DNA of 64,000 nt from Acidobacteriaceae bacterium (GTDB lineage Bacteria > Acidobacteriota > Terriglobia > Terriglobales > Acidobacteriaceae). Each line of letters starts with the position of its first letter. Position 1 is the stretch's first letter. Positions 24,719 through 33,835 of this stretch are shown here, piece by piece. Where the stretch lies: the NCBI GenBank assembly GCA_003151335.1, contig PLXE01000080.1:1-64000 (forward strand), given 5' to 3'. A program made the translations under genes and the position numbers. The notes beneath the pieces are model-generated. The model was not told where the DNA came from. It saw nothing but the letters and a program-made list of their open reading frames with translations, and ran no database searches.

Positions 24719-25951
24719 ATGACAACGCTAAATCGACGCAAAGAGCTTCTCTTTTGGATCCCTGCAGCACTGATTCCCGTAGCCTTAATGGTAGCCGTGT
24801 TCATGCAGGTGCGCCGGCCGACCACTACCCGCCGCGCACTCTACATTATCGGTGAACCCGCCAAAGGCGCCGCGCTGTTTTTTGGTGACAAGCAATGCGG
24901 CATTTGCCATTCCATCAACGGATCAGGGGGACGCGTCGCCCCGGATCTCTCCGGAAAGCACCCCGGTACTCCCGCCATGGGCTGGCTGGTGACGGTATTG
25001 TGGAACCATGGACCTGGCATGTGGCGGCAGATCCGCCAAAAGAACGGGCCTTATCCCCAGTTGAACTCGCAAGAAATGGCGGACATCCTTGCGTACTTGT
25101 ACCAGGCGAGCAGCCTTGATCGTGCCGGGGACCCCAGCGCTGGCCAGCGGGTATTCAACGAGAAGGGCTGTGTCCGCTGCCATTCGGTGGGCGGGACGGG
25201 CGGCAAAAAGGCGCCCGAGCTGTCGGGGATCACCGCCGATGGCGACTCGAACGCCTGGACACGCGCCATGCTTAACCATGCCGGGTCGATGATTGCTCCT
25301 ATTACCAGCACCATCGGACAATGGCCCCAGTTCACCGGTAATGAGATGAATGATCTGATCGCGTATGTAAGCCTCAGCTCTCCCCATCCAGCGGCCAACC
25401 CACGCCAAATACCCGGCAATGCAGAGCGGGGTTGGGGTGTGTTTCAGGGCCGATGCATACAGTGCCATTCCGTACGCGGGCAGGGTGGCAGCGTGGGTCC
25501 GGAACTGGGGCCAGAGCGTGATCTTCCACTCACGACCGGGCAGTTTGCCAGTGTTCTGTGGAACCACGCCCCAGCGATGCTTCGTCAAGGCCGCGAAAAC
25601 GGGATTCCTCCTCCCGTTCTTCAGGACAACGAGATGGCGGACTTGCTAACGTTTCTGGCGAGCCTGCGCTACTTCGAGCCCACCGGGTCTCCCTTGGTCG
25701 GAGAGCGCATTTTCTCCGAGCGCGGTTGCGCTGCTTGCCATGGCCATAGGGCGGAGGGCACACAGATTGGGCCTGCGCTTAAGTCGAACACCGAAGCTTT
25801 CACCACTGTTTCCTTCACCGCCGCTCTCTGGCGGCATGGTCCCCGCATGATTGATCGGGCTGAGGAATTAGGCATACCCTGGCCCACTCTGAAGGCCACC
25901 GACATAGGAGATCTGGTGAGTTTTCTGAACGCCCCTGCGCCCCCGAAGTGA
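24719..25951 (+). CDS. Membrane-anchored tetraheme cytochrome c, copy 2
   Basis: 410 residues, the same length as the protein at 19862-21094 and homologous throughout. ATG follows GAGAGGAG. N-terminal anchor ELLFWIPAALIPVALMVAVF, then four haem sites: KQCGICHSI, KGCVRCHSV, GRCIQCHSV and RGCAACHGH. The trailing motifs are LWNHGPGMW, MLNHAGSMI, LWNHAPAML and LWRHGPRMI; the second module has lost the Trp and Pro. Periplasmic electron transfer next to the bc complex. The pair probably arose by duplication and now brackets the bc genes. Confidence 0.85.
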   Translation: MTTLNRRKELLFWIPAALIPVALMVAVFMQVRRPTTTRRALYIIGEPAKGAALFFGDKQCGICHSINGSGGRVAPDLSGKHPGTPAMGWLVTVLWNHGPGMWRQIRQKNGPYPQLNSQEMADILAYLYQASSLDRAGDPSAGQRVFNEKGCVRCHSVGGTGGKKAPELSGITADGDSNAWTRAMLNHAGSMIAPITSTIGQWPQFTGNEMNDLIAYVSLSSPHPAANPRQIPGNAERGWGVFQGRCIQCHSVRGQGGSVGPELGPERDLPLTTGQFASVLWNHAPAMLRQGRENGIPPPVLQDNEMADLLTFLASLRYFEPTGSPLVGERIFSERGCAACHGHRAEGTQIGPALKSNTEAFTTVSFTAALWRHGPRMIDRAEELGIPWPTLKATDIGDLVSFLNAPAPPK

Positions 25952-26240
25952 GCATCTGGCTAGCCTGCGGGAAAGCCACCGTAGTTGGAATTCTGGTCGG
26001 AGAAGGAACAACATGGAATTCCGAACATGTTGGCCCAACTCAGCAGGTGCCGGGATGAACCCGTTTCCGACTGAATAGGCTACTGAATAGGCGCCTCAAC
26101 GAAATCTCCGTCGAGGGAGGGTCGAGCCACGGGCTGGCAAAACCGACCCAGCACCTCCCCAAACCTCCGTCTCGGGCCGCGATCAAAGTATTTGGTTTCG
26201 CCGTGGTACCCTGTTGCTGCCTCAAGAAGGAGGAGGAGTC

Positions 26241-26675
26241 ATGAAGGTCCTCGCGGGAATTGACGATTCGAAGTCCTCCGGAGACGTGTCAAGGGCCATT
26301 GTTGCGCAGTTTCGGACCGAGAATACGGAGGTCCGAGTCTTGCACGTGTTGCAGGCGAGTGCGCCAGCCCCACCGCAAATGGCGTCAGGCTACGCTCCCG
26401 AGTTGGAAGATCAGAAGAAGCCGGCCCATGAGTTGGTTGAGCGCATAGCGAACGGCCTGCGTAGCGCAGGATTCAAGGTGGACACCGCCGTCGAGGTAGG
26501 TGACATTAGAGAGACGATCATCGATTCCGCAGCCGAGTGGGGTGCCGATCTGATCGTCGTTGGTTCGCATGGGCAGAGCGCCATCCAGCGTTTCTTGCTT
26601 GGCAGCGTTGCAGAATTCGTCGCTCGCCATGCCAAGTGCTCGGTAGAAATCGTTCGCGCGCCAGTGAGTATCTGA
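26241..26675 (+). CDS. Universal stress protein (UspA family)
   Basis: 144 residues; AGGAGGAG before the ATG. One Usp domain: MKVLAGIDDSKSSGDVSRAI, VRVLHVLQASAP, and the ATP-binding pattern G-x2-G-x9-G-S (VVGSHGQSAIQRFLLGSVAE) followed by KCSVEIVRAP. Cytosolic, ATP-binding class; such proteins often respond to redox or energy stress. It follows the cytochrome block after a 289-base gap in which I see nothing else. Confidence 0.88.
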   Translation: MKVLAGIDDSKSSGDVSRAIVAQFRTENTEVRVLHVLQASAPAPPQMASGYAPELEDQKKPAHELVERIANGLRSAGFKVDTAVEVGDIRETIIDSAAEWGADLIVVGSHGQSAIQRFLLGSVAEFVARHAKCSVEIVRAPVSI

Positions 26676-26867
26676 CGGAAAGGAAGACTACCCGACTCTT
26701 ATTTTCTGACGAACTCACGGGCAAGTGGCTCAGACCCGGTCGAAGCTTTCCCCAGAGGCCGTCCTGGCCACCGCGACAGCAATATTCCAAGTGTAAAATT
26801 GTTCTACTACGCTGCACGTGACCATCTTTCTGTTGGCAAGCTCCACGCGGATCATAGGCTGTTCCCA

Positions 26868-28949
26868 ATGAGAGCCAGAGATCGCAGAAGTGATTCCTCG
26901 CGCAGCTCTGCGCGCTCCAGGCGGCAACGGTTTCTTTGGGAACTTTTCGCCGTGATCGTCCTTGTTGGCGTTGATGTCTCGGGGCAGAGCGGGGCGCCGC
27001 TGCTCCGCTACAAACTGCACGTCGGAGATCATCTCATCTATCGCGAGGTGTTCGAGCGCCAAGGCAAGTCTTCGGACCAGACGTTCCGGACGCGCACCGT
27101 GTTTAGCAACGATGTCGTCGTGCTCGACGAAGCCGGGGGTGGGGTACTGGTAGGCATCCAGCGTAACCGGCAATCGGCGGAAATGCTGGAGTTCCTGGAG
27201 CACGGCAAGAACAGGCTCGCCCAGGAAACTGCAAAGTTCAAGGCGCGCATGGCCAAGCGCTCGCCGCATTTCTTCGACGCTAATGTTTTCTCTGCGACCG
27301 GCGTGCCGCAAGCTCCGTTCACGACGGTGCGGGAAGTCACCAGCAAACTGCTCTATGGAATTCCTGAGATTCTGCCCTTGCCTGCCGGCCCGGCGCAGAC
27401 TGGCGCCGAAATGCAGGGCCGGCCGTCCGGCCTGACGGTTGCCTTGCTACGCTTCGAGCCAGCTTCCGGCGAAGCATGCGCAGTCTTCGCAGACAGCGGG
27501 ACGCGCACGGGGCTGCATCTAAGCTACACTTTCTGCCCGCAGCAGGGAATATTGACCAAGCTGGAGTTCACCGGAGACACCCACGAATTTGGCGATTCCA
27601 TAATCCACGAGCGAATGACACTCGAGCTATTAGAAGTGCGCCACGGCGAAACTCCGGCATCGTGGCTGGCGAACCCGCAAGTGCAACAAGGCGCGCTCAG
27701 CGCTTATCTCATCGCTGGAGTGGCAGCTCCCGACCCGGAAACGCTGGCGACCCTGTTACGCACTGGCTCGCCCGAGGTACAGGCACTCACTCTCGCCAGC
27801 TACTATCAGAAAAAACTAGCCCCGCCCCAGGGCCTGCTCACCCCTTTGCTTAGCAGCAATGACGCCGAAGCGCAGCGTATCGCGTCACGCTTTCAGGCGA
27901 TACCCTCCGAACCGCCAAGTGGCCTCTGCCCACTTCCGGCGCGGCACTACCAACGTCAGAAGCCTGGCACCACGCTGAGAACCATGACCGCAGCGCCATT
28001 TGACGGCGTGCCCTTCATGGTTCATGTTCCGCTGGATTACCGCGGCGACCAACCGTTCCCGCTGCTGATCTACCTGAGCGGCGGCAGCGGACAGGCCTTC
28101 GACGCCGCGCTCACGGCGGAAGACGTGGTGCGGCATTCTGGATTCCTGGCGGTCTACCCCAATGCGGCCGGCGCGATGTGGTGGGAACAGAAGCCGACGG
28201 CGATGGTGGACCAGCTGCTTCTGGAGATTTTGCGCTGCTACAACGTCGATACCAACCGCATCTACCTTGCGGGGTTCAGCAATGGCGGGAGCGCGGCCTT
28301 GTACTTCGGCACGCTGTGGCCTGGCCGCTGGGCCGCCATTGCGTCTCAGATGGGCGCGGGAGTCAATTCTCCCAGTGGTGAGACCCTGCCGCTGAAGAAC
28401 CTTCTCAACATTCCATTGCTGTTTCTGCACGGTGATAAGGACTTGCTCATTCCAGCCTCGGCCTCGGTCAGCACCTACGACGAACTGCGCGGCTTGCATC
28501 CGCGTGTCCCTCCGGAACTGCACATCCTGAAGGACCGCGGACACGAAATTACCTTGTCTGCAGACGACGGCTTCACCATGCCCTTTCTGGAACGCTTCGT
28601 TCGGGATCCATTTCCCCGCACCATCGCGATGAAGATTACCAGCCTGACTTATCCGCGGCGCTATTGGATAGAAGTGCTGGAGAAAGATGGGGGCGCTTCC
28701 GAAATCAACGGCCGCATTCTTCCCGACAACACGGTCGAGATCAAGACGAAGAACGTGCGCAAACTGCGGCTGCTGCTTCGGCAGGAGCTATTTGGCTCGC
28801 CCGCAGCCATTAGCGTTCGCATCAATGGCAAAGAGCAACCTGCGCGGCAGTTGAAGGCGAATTGCGATCTGTTCGCTCAGAGCGCAGAAACGTATGGCGA
28901 TCCGCTGCTCGGGTACACGGACGAGATCGTAATTAACGTGCCGAAATAG
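26868..28949 (+). CDS. Secreted alpha/beta hydrolase (polyhydroxybutyrate-depolymerase-like) with large N-terminal domain
   Basis: About 693 residues from ATG 26868; the frame is open to 26799 but the leader there is not signal-like. A signal or membrane segment (RFLWELFAVIVLVGVDVSGQ) leads into a unique N-terminal domain of about 350 residues. The C-terminal hydrolase domain starts near FDGVPFMVHVPLDY. It has the oxyanion strand LLIYLSGGSGQAF, nucleophile elbow LAGFSNGGSAALYF, LFLHGDKDLLIPASAS for the acid and a His in DRGHEITL. The closest architecture I recall is secreted esterase/PHB depolymerase LpqC types. Two beta-sandwich-like repeats finish the protein. Substrate unknown. Confidence 0.65.
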   Translation: MRARDRRSDSSRSSARSRRQRFLWELFAVIVLVGVDVSGQSGAPLLRYKLHVGDHLIYREVFERQGKSSDQTFRTRTVFSNDVVVLDEAGGGVLVGIQRNRQSAEMLEFLEHGKNRLAQETAKFKARMAKRSPHFFDANVFSATGVPQAPFTTVREVTSKLLYGIPEILPLPAGPAQTGAEMQGRPSGLTVALLRFEPASGEACAVFADSGTRTGLHLSYTFCPQQGILTKLEFTGDTHEFGDSIIHERMTLELLEVRHGETPASWLANPQVQQGALSAYLIAGVAAPDPETLATLLRTGSPEVQALTLASYYQKKLAPPQGLLTPLLSSNDAEAQRIASRFQAIPSEPPSGLCPLPARHYQRQKPGTTLRTMTAAPFDGVPFMVHVPLDYRGDQPFPLLIYLSGGSGQAFDAALTAEDVVRHSGFLAVYPNAAGAMWWEQKPTAMVDQLLLEILRCYNVDTNRIYLAGFSNGGSAALYFGTLWPGRWAAIASQMGAGVNSPSGETLPLKNLLNIPLLFLHGDKDLLIPASASVSTYDELRGLHPRVPPELHILKDRGHEITLSADDGFTMPFLERFVRDPFPRTIAMKITSLTYPRRYWIEVLEKDGGASEINGRILPDNTVEIKTKNVRKLRLLLRQELFGSPAAISVRINGKEQPARQLKANCDLFAQSAETYGDPLLGYTDEIVINVPK

Positions 28950-28982
28950 GTCCGAGGTTTCGCCGCCGCGCGAGGCCGGTTC

Positions 28983-29129
28983 TTAGTAGACGCCGCTGCG
29001 GTAGATAACCCACCAACTGACGATCAGTGCCGCCACGGTTTCAGCTACGGCCCACCACAATGGCAGGAAGAATGCCCCCAAGCCAAGGAGAGTGAACAGT
29101 AGCCAAAAGGATTTTTTCTGATCGTCCAA
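28983..29129 (-). CDS. Small membrane protein, 48 residues
   Basis: A short frame starting at TTG 29129, 22 bases after the stop of the HAD phosphatase and on the same strand. It encodes two hydrophobic segments (SFWLLFTLLGLGAFFLPLWW and VAETVAALIVSWWVIYRSG). An in-frame stop lies a few codons upstream, so it cannot be longer. There is no Shine-Dalgarno site; translation may couple to the upstream gene. The composition (many Trp and Leu, two helices) is typical of genuine small membrane proteins. Function unknown. Confidence 0.5.
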   Translation of the reverse strand: MDDQKKSFWLLFTLLGLGAFFLPLWWAVAETVAALIVSWWVIYRSGVY

Positions 29130-29151
29130 AGAAATTTACGCCGCCGCTCGC

Positions 29152-30042
29152 TCAATCGACGATGGCCACGTCGGCCCGCTCTTCAGCCGGAGCGAAGCTG
29201 GGAACGATGGTCAGGACATCGGTCTGCACCTTGTCCCACTGCTGAATGAGCAGACCCTTAGCTTCGAACAGATTGCGAATCGAATGCGAGTCCCAGCCCA
29301 CCACCTCTTCCAGGATGGGAACGAGGATGGCCAGTGCGCTGTCGCTGATCACGGAACGCTTGGCAATGGGCGCCAGGTACGGGTTCTCGGAAACGGCAAT
29401 GGTGAAGCCATCGCGCCGATTCACGTGCAGCATGACATGGATGTCGGAGCTGCCATCGCCGACATAGACGATGCGGTCGGGCCCGGTCCTAAGATTTTCG
29501 AGCAATTGGTCGATAACCGCGACCTTGCCGTATCCGGCAGTCACCTGAAGGATTCGTTCGATTTCACCGTGCTTGTTGTATTCAAACTCCGTGCCGTAGA
29601 TATGATCGGCGGGGATAATGCCCTCGAGCGCCGAGCGAATCACTTCCACCGGGCCAGCCGAGATCACGTAGAAATCGAAGTGGTAGCCCTCAACTTCCTC
29701 GGAAAGGAAGCGGTAGAGCAAGTCAATATTCGGCTTCAGACGTACCTGCTTGCCCGCTTTGTAGAGATGCTCAGGACGCACCTTGGAGCGAAACTCAGGA
29801 TCGTGCAGCAGAAGATAGGCGAGCTCGCCTCCCTGCTGGACGAGGTTCAGCTTGGCCATCCCTGTGGCCTTGCGCTCGAATTCAGCTTCTGAAATGCCCA
29901 ACAGCTCGGCCAAAACGTACCCCGAGTCGTTAAAGCTCAGGGTCTGGTCAAAATCGCTGGCAAATATATATCGCTTCTTAGGATGTATTTTCTCTATCAT
30001 GCTTTCGGGTTCGGGTTGATGGTTCTGCTGGTATAAATTCAA
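29152..30042 (-). CDS. HAD-superfamily phosphatase (phosphoserine-phosphatase/MtnX-like)
   Basis: 296 residues from a TTG preceded by AGAGAGGA; an ATG at 30000 ([11 protein letters not shown]) is an equally possible start. HAD motifs: [11 protein letters not shown] (DxDxT); [14 protein letters not shown]; and [15 protein letters not shown]. The cap region lies between about residues 45 and 110. Removes phosphate from a small phosphorylated metabolite in the cytosol; the true substrate is not visible. The gene is divergent from the M20D amidohydrolase and probably co-transcribed with the small membrane protein. Confidence 0.75.
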   Translation of the reverse strand: MNLYQQNHQPEPESMIEKIHPKKRYIFASDFDQTLSFNDSGYVLAELLGISEAEFERKATGMAKLNLVQQGGELAYLLLHDPEFRSKVRPEHLYKAGKQVRLKPNIDLLYRFLSEEVEGYHFDFYVISAGPVEVIRSALEGIIPADHIYGTEFEYNKHGEIERILQVTAGYGKVAVIDQLLENLRTGPDRIVYVGDGSSDIHVMLHVNRRDGFTIAVSENPYLAPIAKRSVISDSALAILVPILEEVVGWDSHSIRNLFEAKGLLIQQWDKVQTDVLTIVPSFAPAEERADVAIVD

Positions 30043-30219
30043 ACCCAGATCCTCTCTAAGAATGTATGTATGGGATATGTATTAGATTCCCCGGTCGGGT
30101 CGAGAGTTGATGAAATTGCGGTAGATTCTTTCGATAGCAGCTATCCTGAGTGTTTATTGTAAGATACGTGGCGTGTCAGAGCGAAGAATTGGCGGAAATA
30201 ACACTACGGAAGGAAAATC

Positions 30220-31554
30220 ATGAAAACTTTGTGGTTGGCAGCGGCGTGCTTGATTTTGGCAGCGAGCGGGTGGGCGCAGTCAGTGGGCGAGGCCCCACTT
30301 TCCGCCCAGGTCGATTCGGTTTATCCGCAGGTGGAGACGTTGTATATGGACCTGCACCGGCACCCCGAGCTGTCGCTGCATGAGGTCAATACCGCAGCAA
30401 AGCTGGCTGCGCGGCTGCGCGAACTCGGCTATGACGTGACCGAGAAGGTCGGTGGAACGGGCGTGGTTGGCATTCTTCGCAACGGCGCCGGCCCAACGGT
30501 CATGCTGCGTACCGAGCTGGACGCACTTCCGGTTGAGGAGAAGACGGGGCTGGCGTACGCCAGCACAGTCCGCACCAAGGACGACGCAGGTCATGATGTG
30601 CCCGTAATGCACGCCTGCGGGCATGACATCCACATGGCCGCATGGGTGGGGACGGCCACCATTATGGCGCACAGCAAGAGCGAGTGGCATGGCACGCTGG
30701 TGCTGATCGCGCAGCCTGCCGAAGAACGCGGCCTGGGCGCCAAGAACATGATTGCCGATGGGCTGTTTACGCGCTTTCCCAAACCTGATGTTGGGGTGGC
30801 CTTGCATACGACCAACAGCCTGCCGGCCGGCGAGGTTGGCTTCACTCCGGAATACGCGGCGTCGAATGCCGATACCGTAAACATCACGATTTACGGCAAA
30901 GGCGGCCACGGAGCCAGCCCTGAATCCACCGTGGACCCGATCGTCATCGCCGCTCGCGTGGTCCTGACGTTGCAGACCATCGTGTCGCGCGAAACTAAGC
31001 CGGGCGATCCCGCCGTCATTACCGTCGGCTACATTCAGGGAGGCACCAAGAGCAACATCATTCCCGATGAGGTCCACCTTGGCCTGACCGTTCGCTCATA
31101 CACGCCGGACGTCCGCAAGCATCTGCTGGCGGCAATCGAGCGCGTCGCCAAGGCAGAAGCGCAGGCGGCGGATGCTCCGAAAGCGCCGCTGGTGCAAGTC
31201 GTGGAATCCACGGATTCGCTCTACAACGATCCCAAGCTGGCCGAGCGGCTCAGCCGGGCGCTGACTCAGGCGCTGGGAGCCGGACGAGTGCAGAAAGAGC
31301 CGCCCATCATGGCTTCGGAAGACTATTCCTATTTCGTCGAGGCCGGTGTGCCCTCGTTCTATTTCTGGCTTGGCGTTGCCGATCCCGAAAAGTTCAAAGA
31401 AGCGAAGGCCAGCGGAGTTCATCTTCCGTCGAACCATTCGCCGTTCTTTGCGCCCGACATGGAGCCCAGCCTGAAGACGGCTATCGAGTCCGAGGTCGCG
31501 GTGCTGCGGAGCTTAATGGCCCCCAGCAATAACGCTGGTGCAGGGCTACACTGA
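30220..31554 (+). CDS. Secreted M20D amidohydrolase (aminoacylase/IAA-amino-acid-hydrolase-like)
   Basis: 444 residues with a signal peptide (MKTLWLAAACLILAASGWAQ). Hydrolyses N-acyl amino acids or similar amides using two metals. Metal and catalytic motifs: DLHRHPELSLHE, LRTELDALPVEE, VMHACGHDIHMAA, AQPAEERGLGAKNMI, and late GHGASPESTVDP and HLPSNHSPFFAPDME. The dimerisation domain occupies about residues 195-310. Many Terriglobia carry several secreted M20D copies. Purine-rich bases AACACTACGGAAGG precede the ATG. Confidence 0.88.
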   Translation: MKTLWLAAACLILAASGWAQSVGEAPLSAQVDSVYPQVETLYMDLHRHPELSLHEVNTAAKLAARLRELGYDVTEKVGGTGVVGILRNGAGPTVMLRTELDALPVEEKTGLAYASTVRTKDDAGHDVPVMHACGHDIHMAAWVGTATIMAHSKSEWHGTLVLIAQPAEERGLGAKNMIADGLFTRFPKPDVGVALHTTNSLPAGEVGFTPEYAASNADTVNITIYGKGGHGASPESTVDPIVIAARVVLTLQTIVSRETKPGDPAVITVGYIQGGTKSNIIPDEVHLGLTVRSYTPDVRKHLLAAIERVAKAEAQAADAPKAPLVQVVESTDSLYNDPKLAERLSRALTQALGAGRVQKEPPIMASEDYSYFVEAGVPSFYFWLGVADPEKFKEAKASGVHLPSNHSPFFAPDMEPSLKTAIESEVAVLRSLMAPSNNAGAGLH

Positions 31555-31638
31555 ACCATAAGAAATTGCGCTGCCGACCTTCGTTGGTTTTGATATCCTC
31601 CGCAAGGACGATTTCAGAACTGGCAGGAAAAACCCGCG

Positions 31639-31986
31639 ATGAAAATTCTTATCCTCACTACGGACCAGGAGTTGGCGCTCTTGCGCCAGCGGGCCCTGGA
31701 AACCGCCGGCCACGAAGTGGTTGCGATCATGACCGAAAAAGAGGCGCTGGAGGCGCCGGACAATCCAGACCGCGTCGATGTGATTGTGGTCTGTCACCGG
31801 CTGCCCGATGCTACCGCAAGAAAAGTGATCCGGCTCTTCCACGAACGCCATCCGGAGAGCAAAGTCGTGTACATCGTCCATCTTTATGGCGAGTGGCCCG
31901 AGGTGGAGGCCGACCGATACGTGGTTGGGGCCGACGGACCGGACGCACTGTTGCGCGTGATCAGCGAGGTCCAGCCCACGATTTGA
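31639..31986 (+). CDS. Receiver-like protein lacking the phosphorylatable Asp
   Basis: 115 residues with CheY-like topology: MKILILTTDQELALLRQRAL, then VDVIVVCHRLPDATARKVIR, and KVVYIVHLYGE. At the usual phospho-Asp position (after the third strand) the sequence is VVCHRLP, so phosphorylation at that site is not expected. It could be a pseudo-receiver. Single gene with no partner kinase nearby. Confidence 0.55.
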   Translation: MKILILTTDQELALLRQRALETAGHEVVAIMTEKEALEAPDNPDRVDVIVVCHRLPDATARKVIRLFHERHPESKVVYIVHLYGEWPEVEADRYVVGADGPDALLRVISEVQPTI

Positions 31987-32119
31987 ACTGCAACCTCGGT
32001 GAAATTGTGCTACAAACACTGCACCACTTTCGGTGCGACCCGTCTAGGGGTCAACCGGGAGAGTATTTCCACAGGACGGGGTTCATAGGGCCAAAGGGCC
32101 GAACCGGGTGAGGTGCCAC

Positions 32120-32227
32120 ATGGATGTAGTTACGATTGCGGTGGTCGGCGTGATTTTGATCAGTTACCTGATCGGGACGTTGACCAGCTCGGTGGACACC
32201 GAGCGCGAGCTGCCGCACCGCTATTAG
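32120..32227 (+). CDS. Small single-helix membrane protein, 35 residues
   Basis: GAGGTG five bases before ATG gives MDVVTIAVVGVILISYLIGT followed by LTSSVDTERELPHRY and a stop. One membrane helix with a short polar tail. The ribosome site and clean composition support expression; function unknown. Between 31987 and 32119 I see short hairpins but no gene. Confidence 0.45.
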   Translation: MDVVTIAVVGVILISYLIGTLTSSVDTERELPHRY

Positions 32228-32331
32228 AGCGGCAGGGACCTGAGGCGGGTAAGTCATTCGCTTGAATTATGCCGCACCTCTTCCTTTTGCTTCGGCAAGG
32301 CGCACTAGAACCGCCGCTTCCTCAGCAGGCG

Positions 32332-32337
32332 TATAAT
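32332..32337 (+). promoter_or_regulatory. Possible -10 element TATAAT
   Basis: A perfect TATAAT in the 272-base gap before the receiver-like gene at 32500. There is no good -35 at the expected distance, so this is a weak call; the leader would be about 155 bases. The rest of the gap holds nothing I can support. Confidence 0.25.
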
Positions 32338-32499
32338 CAAAGAAGTGGGGTTGTCTTCTGCGGGTTCCCCCTCCAGCGCCTTCCGTTACCGACGAAGGTG
32401 TACTCTTCAGCCCTCCTTACAAGCGTACTTCGCAAACACCAAGACAGCCACGACCTTCTTTTGCCGGGGGACTGCGCAAGGAATCGCAGGAGGAGCGCG

Positions 32500-33036
32500 A
32501 TGATAACCGCATCAAGTCTCGCCGATAAGACCGTTCAGCTTAAGAAGTGCGTTCTACTCATGGACACGAATTCCGAGCGGCGGGCCCTGCGCAAGAAAAT
32601 CATGGCATTGCACGGCGTGGACATGATCGGCGCCAGCGACCTCGAGGAGGCAGGGTTGGTTTGGCATCCGGACCGCTATGACATGGTGCTGATTGACATC
32701 CGCCGGGATTACCACGGCGCCCTCGCCTTTCGCGATGAGATCAAAAAGGACAGCCCCGACCAGATTGTCGCTTTCCTGGTCGGTCGCCCAGACTTTGTTG
32801 CGCTTCAGCCCTTTCCCGGTTCCTATGTTCCCGAAGCACACGGAATGGAATGGGGAGAGTCGCTGCGTAACGCGGTGAGGGAAGGTTGCGAGCTGCTGCC
32901 GCAGAGGAATGGGTTCGTGGAAGCCAGTTGGCGCATCGCCGCGGCCAAGACGCGCAATGGCCCACAGAGCCAGACCAATTCCGTGGAAGAAACTTTTCGC
33001 GCGGCGGCTGAACCTGTGTTGCAAGAAATAGCCTGA
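32500..33036 (+). CDS. Receiver-domain-like protein
   Basis: 178 residues; AGGAGGAG sets the ATG. Residues about 16-120 follow a CheY-like fold: KKCVLLMDTNSERRALRKKI, DRYDMVLIDIRRDYHGALAF (Asp present at the phosphoacceptor position), QIVAFLVGRPDF. The C-terminal 60 residues are helical and of unknown role. No kinase or output domain. Possibly a single-domain signalling protein related to the one at 31639. Confidence 0.6.
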   Translation: MITASSLADKTVQLKKCVLLMDTNSERRALRKKIMALHGVDMIGASDLEEAGLVWHPDRYDMVLIDIRRDYHGALAFRDEIKKDSPDQIVAFLVGRPDFVALQPFPGSYVPEAHGMEWGESLRNAVREGCELLPQRNGFVEASWRIAAAKTRNGPQSQTNSVEETFRAAAEPVLQEIA

Positions 33037-33080
33037 TAGTACAGTTTTGCCCGACGCTTCAATAATTCATGGAGGACACA

Positions 33081-33572
33081 ATGACCACGACACCGCAATC
33101 TCTGCCTGTGCAGAACGTCCAGCTCAGCCAAATTCTGGAAAGCGCTGTGATTGTGAACTGGAGTGACCTGGTGCAAGTGACAACCGGGGGCTTGCTGCAG
33201 GTCGAATATCACATCGGCGGCGGGCTTTCCGTGGACAGCCTGAAAATGTGGTGTAAGACCGCGCGCGGATACTGGAGCCTGATCTGCGATTACTCCGTGA
33301 ATCCCGGCTGGTCGAGTGGTCCACGCTTCAGCAACGGCTTTCATTCACGCGATCTCGGGCGCCTTTTGGAGTCGATCATGCTGAATCAGAACCTGTTCCA
33401 GCATGCTTCCGAGGTCAACAGCAACGTCGTGATCCAGATCAGTCCCCCCACGCAGGAAGAAATCGCAGCCGCCAAGCTGCAAATGGCCGAGGCTTTCCCC
33501 GCGCCGGTTCCCACCTTGCGTAAAGCGGGTCCCCGCCTCCGGATCCAGGTCCCATCCCCGGCGCTACTCTAA
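33081..33572 (+). CDS. Conserved hypothetical protein
   Basis: 163 residues; GGAGG ten bases before ATG 33081 favours this start over the in-frame 33069. The body (VIVNWSDLVQVTTGGLLQVE, GLSVDSLKMWCKTARGYWSL, FHSRDLGRLLESIMLNQNLF) looks like a soluble alpha+beta domain with no signal peptide. The last 40 residues are Pro/Ala-rich. I do not recognise it. It follows the receiver-like gene after 44 bases. Confidence 0.6.
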   Translation: MTTTPQSLPVQNVQLSQILESAVIVNWSDLVQVTTGGLLQVEYHIGGGLSVDSLKMWCKTARGYWSLICDYSVNPGWSSGPRFSNGFHSRDLGRLLESIMLNQNLFQHASEVNSNVVIQISPPTQEEIAAAKLQMAEAFPAPVPTLRKAGPRLRIQVPSPALL

Positions 33573-33698
33573 GCGCGACGACGCTCACAGATGATCGCGA
33601 GGATTGACCAGTGCTGAGGGAAACTCCCAGTACCTTGCGACCCTCTGCGCTGGAAGCGGTAAACTCGTTGTGCTAGCATTCTAAGTTTGTGCAGTTTC

Positions 33699-33734
33699 AC
33701 CATGCGCAAGCCGGCATGGTGCCCCGCCTTTTTG
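33699..33734 (+). terminator. Hairpin with T-run, probable terminator
   Basis: CACCATGC (33699-33706) and GCATGGTG (33715-33722) form an 8-bp stem with an 8-base loop, followed by CCCCGCC and TTTTT. It lies 127 bases after the hypothetical gene stop and 100 bases before the EF-G gene, on the plus strand. Confidence 0.45.
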
Positions 33735-33835
33735 CCTCGCCGGCAACCTCGGGGTTGTGCAAGCACGATCGCGTGCTACTGGGGAGCAATGCCTCTGAGC
33801 GCCAGGTGGAGCGGATCACTCGAAGGAGTCCATAG

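Noticed and set aside
5860..28985. Short shared string (GCGCGCAG..GAG.CCGGT) after 5867, near 13085 and near 28965
   Set aside because: Only about 20 bases with several mismatches between copies; not enough to call a repeat family.
31990..32110. Possible structured leader or riboswitch before the 35-residue protein
   Set aside because: Only short local hairpins; it does not match a riboswitch class I know.
32269..32499. N-terminal extension of the receiver-like protein
   Set aside because: The frame is open, but AGGAGG directly before ATG 32500 and the non-protein-like upstream composition favour the shorter start.
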